A stretch of 64,000 nucleotides of DNA from Sphingobacteriales bacterium 44-61. Its GTDB lineage: Bacteria > Bacteroidota > Bacteroidia > Chitinophagales > Chitinophagaceae. Positions 62,623-64,000 of the stretch are shown piece after piece (position 1 is the first letter of the stretch; each line of letters starts with the position of its first letter). The notes beneath the pieces were generated by a model. That model was not told the origin of the DNA, did not search any database, and saw only the letters and a list, made by a program, of their open reading frames with translations. The stretch spans positions 83,000-146,999 of the forward strand of contig MKTW01000007.1 in assembly GCA_001898405.1 (NCBI GenBank), written 5' to 3'. Position numbers and translations under genes: made by a program.

Positions 62623-63216
62623 TTAAGAAAGTTGGGAAGTAACGAGAAGAATGTTTTCATCAATCACACCGGTCACTTTTACCAGTTTGCCGGTTGGTAT
62701 ATTTTCCTGATCATCGGTGATCGCTTTCAACTCGCGAAGGGAGCCCTGCACGCGGATATGTACTTTGCCAAATCCGTTGCGGGAGGCAGGGATGACCAGG
62801 TATGTTTCAGCAGTTTTATGCAGTGTTTGCCTTATCTGGAAAGTGCCGCTTTGCTTCAGTTTGCTCATGGAGCGCATGATAAAGATCATAATGGCTACAA
62901 TGGCAACACCAGCCAGTAAGGCCACAAGAATAATGACCGGCTTGCTTACGTTTCCTTTGGAAAGGGCAATGCCTGTCCATCCGAAAATAGTAAAGAAGGC
63001 AATAAAGTTTTTTATTGTAAAAAAACCATAAGCGATCCCACCGTCATGATCTACTGCCAGGTCTGCATCGCCTGTTGCAACGTCGCCGTCGCCGGCTGCA
63101 AAAGAAAGGATGGTTTGGATCAGGAAAAGCAGGGAAAACAATAAGGCAATTGCCCAGAAAATCCTGTCAAAAGACGATAGGGCCTGCCACCAGCTAGAAA
63201 GGTCAAGCAGCTTCAT
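62623..63216 (-). CDS. NfeD-like membrane protein
   Basis: 197 residues with about three membrane segments (about 15-38, 65-85, 92-112) and a C-terminal soluble domain of the OB type (about 130-195, QGSLRELKAITDDQENIPTGKLVKVTGVID). It precedes the flotillin gene by 12 bases. The pairing of NfeD-like and flotillin proteins is well known. Here the OB domain is at the C-terminus after the membrane part, the YqiJ-like arrangement. Confidence 0.87.
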   Translation of the reverse strand: MKLLDLSSWWQALSSFDRIFWAIALLFSLLFLIQTILSFAAGDGDVATGDADLAVDHDGGIAYGFFTIKNFIAFFTIFGWTGIALSKGNVSKPVIILVALLAGVAIVAIMIFIMRSMSKLKQSGTFQIRQTLHKTAETYLVIPASRNGFGKVHIRVQGSLRELKAITDDQENIPTGKLVKVTGVIDENILLVTSQLS

Positions 63217-63275
63217 ATTTGATTGGTTCGGTTAGAAGCTCAAGATAAGCAATTCAGCGGGTTGAGGGTAAAAGA

Positions 63276-63303
63276 AAAGCCTGTAACAACTGTAACAGGC
63301 TTT
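63276..63303 (-). terminator. Intrinsic terminator of the E2 gene
   Basis: Nine-base stem AAAGCCTGT/ACAGGCTTT around a ten-base loop, followed by TTTTCTTTT on the minus strand. Confidence 0.75.
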
Positions 63304-63329
63304 ATAAAATTGTTATTACTGATCTGTTC

Positions 63330-64000
63330 TTATACCAGCATCCTCAATGGCTCTTCCAGCAGGCTCTTTAATGTTTGCAGGAAGGCAGCTCCTGTTGCTC
63401 CGTCCACTACGCGGTGGTCGCAGCTAAGCGTTACTTTCATCACATTGCCGGGAACGATAGCGCCATTTTTTACAACGGGCACCTGGCTGATACCGCCAAT
63501 GGCCAGTATACAGGAATCAGGCGGGTTGATGATGGCAGTGAATTCATCCACTCCAAACATACCCAGGTTGGAAATAGTGAAAGTATTACCTTCCCAATCT
63601 GACGGCTGTAGTTTCTTGTCTTTTGCTTTCTGTGCAAATTCTTTTACCTCAGCCGCTATCTGCGACAAAGACTTGGTATCTGCAAAGCGCACTACCGGTA
63701 CCAGTAACCCGTCTTCCACTGCTACTGCCACACCAATGTTCACATGGTGGTTCACGCGGATCTTATCGCCCAACCAACTGCTGTTTACTGCCGGATGTTG
63801 CTTCAGGGCAACTGCACAGGCCTTCAATACCAGGTCGTTGAAAGATATTTTTACTTTACTTACCTCATTCAGCTTGGCACGGCTTGCAACGGCCGCATCC
63901 ATGTCAATTGCAACTGTGACATAGAAATGGGGGGCAGTGAATTTGCTCTCTGCCAGGCGTTTGGCGATGACCTTACGCATTTGTGAAACCGGCACTTCAT
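63330..64000 (-). CDS. 2-oxoacid dehydrogenase E2 component, catalytic domain (partial)
   Basis: The 3' end of an acyltransferase gene; the 5' part lies outside the window, so only the last about 223 residues are seen. The catalytic domain reads PVSQMRKVIAKRLAESKF, ISFNDLVLKACAVAL, NIGVAVAVEDGLLVPVVR, TFTISNLGMFGVDEFTAI, and ends with the active-site LSCDHRVVDGATGAAFLQ (His-Asp). This is a lipoyl-dependent E2, most likely of the pyruvate dehydrogenase complex; the lipoyl and peripheral-subunit domains are not visible. Confidence 0.93.
   Translation of the reverse strand, partial: EVPVSQMRKVIAKRLAESKFTAPHFYVTVAIDMDAAVASRAKLNEVSKVKISFNDLVLKACAVALKQHPAVNSSWLGDKIRVNHHVNIGVAVAVEDGLLVPVVRFADTKSLSQIAAEVKEFAQKAKDKKLQPSDWEGNTFTISNLGMFGVDEFTAIINPPDSCILAIGGISQVPVVKNGAIVPGNVMKVTLSCDHRVVDGATGAAFLQTLKSLLEEPLRMLV

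Overview
The window looks like chromosomal DNA of a Bacteroidota bacterium, most likely Chitinophagaceae or a close relative. The evidence is a SusC/SusD polysaccharide utilization locus, PorT of the type IX secretion system (T9SS), T9SS-type C-terminal sorting domains on two secreted proteins, class 2 PyrD, an rny-zapA-pheT cluster, and several promoters with the Bacteroidota -7 box (TAnnTTTG), some with TTG about 20 bases upstream. This placement is inference from gene content; no rRNA or other phylogenetic marker was compared.

Layout. 0-5.4 kb: RNase Y, ZapA, a small coiled-coil protein and PheT (minus strand), with one small plus-strand gene. 5.5-8 kb: an inverted-repeat element, two orphan genes in tandem and an SGNH hydrolase. 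8.1-20.6 kb: a beta-mannan or glucomannan utilization locus. It has a divergent AraC regulator, then SusC, SusD, an IPT/TIG surface lipoprotein, a GH26 mannanase, a sodium:solute symporter, a GH130 mannosylglucose phosphorylase and a DAACS-type symporter, all closely spaced or overlapping. 20.6-27.1 kb: housekeeping genes (DnaB, RsmE, TerC, PyrD, thiolase). 27.3-33.1 kb: a DUF1800/DUF1501 pair, the second with a Tat-like N-terminus and a T9SS tail, then an ABC-2 exporter. 33.2-36 kb: a small Cys-containing secreted protein and a ZnuD-like TonB-dependent receptor. 36-40.7 kb: rhodanese, GxxExxY protein, MsbA-like exporter and YifB ATPase. 40.7-42 kb: an AT-rich patch with one orphan membrane coiled-coil gene. 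42-49.6 kb: pyrC, a short MutS-like ATPase, M1 peptidase, a RemB/Wzi-like outer membrane protein, and ubiE-porT. 49.6-53 kb: a long palindrome, a VanZ-like protein, a beta-propeller protein, the EngB GTPase and a YkuK-family RNase H-like protein. 53-58.8 kb: a T9SS-exported metalloprotease with a secreted partner, an operon headed by a GbsR/MarR regulator with a palindromic operator, and a glycerophosphodiesterase lipoprotein. 58.8-64 kb: a two-gene module (51 aa and 146 aa), a DUF5723-like outer membrane protein, an NfeD-flotillin pair, and the 3' part of a 2-oxoacid dehydrogenase E2 gene.

The least explained parts are the non-coding elements and the orphan modules. Three dispersed intergenic inverted repeats share one arm consensus, and the arms of each copy match each other better than they match other copies. 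A separate ~250 bp nested palindrome lies upstream of ubiE. Hairpin terminators sit directly against the next start codon at three junctions. The orphan modules are 5745-7388, 41014-41937 and 58814-59452. No CRISPR array, tRNA, rRNA, prophage or transposase was recognised.
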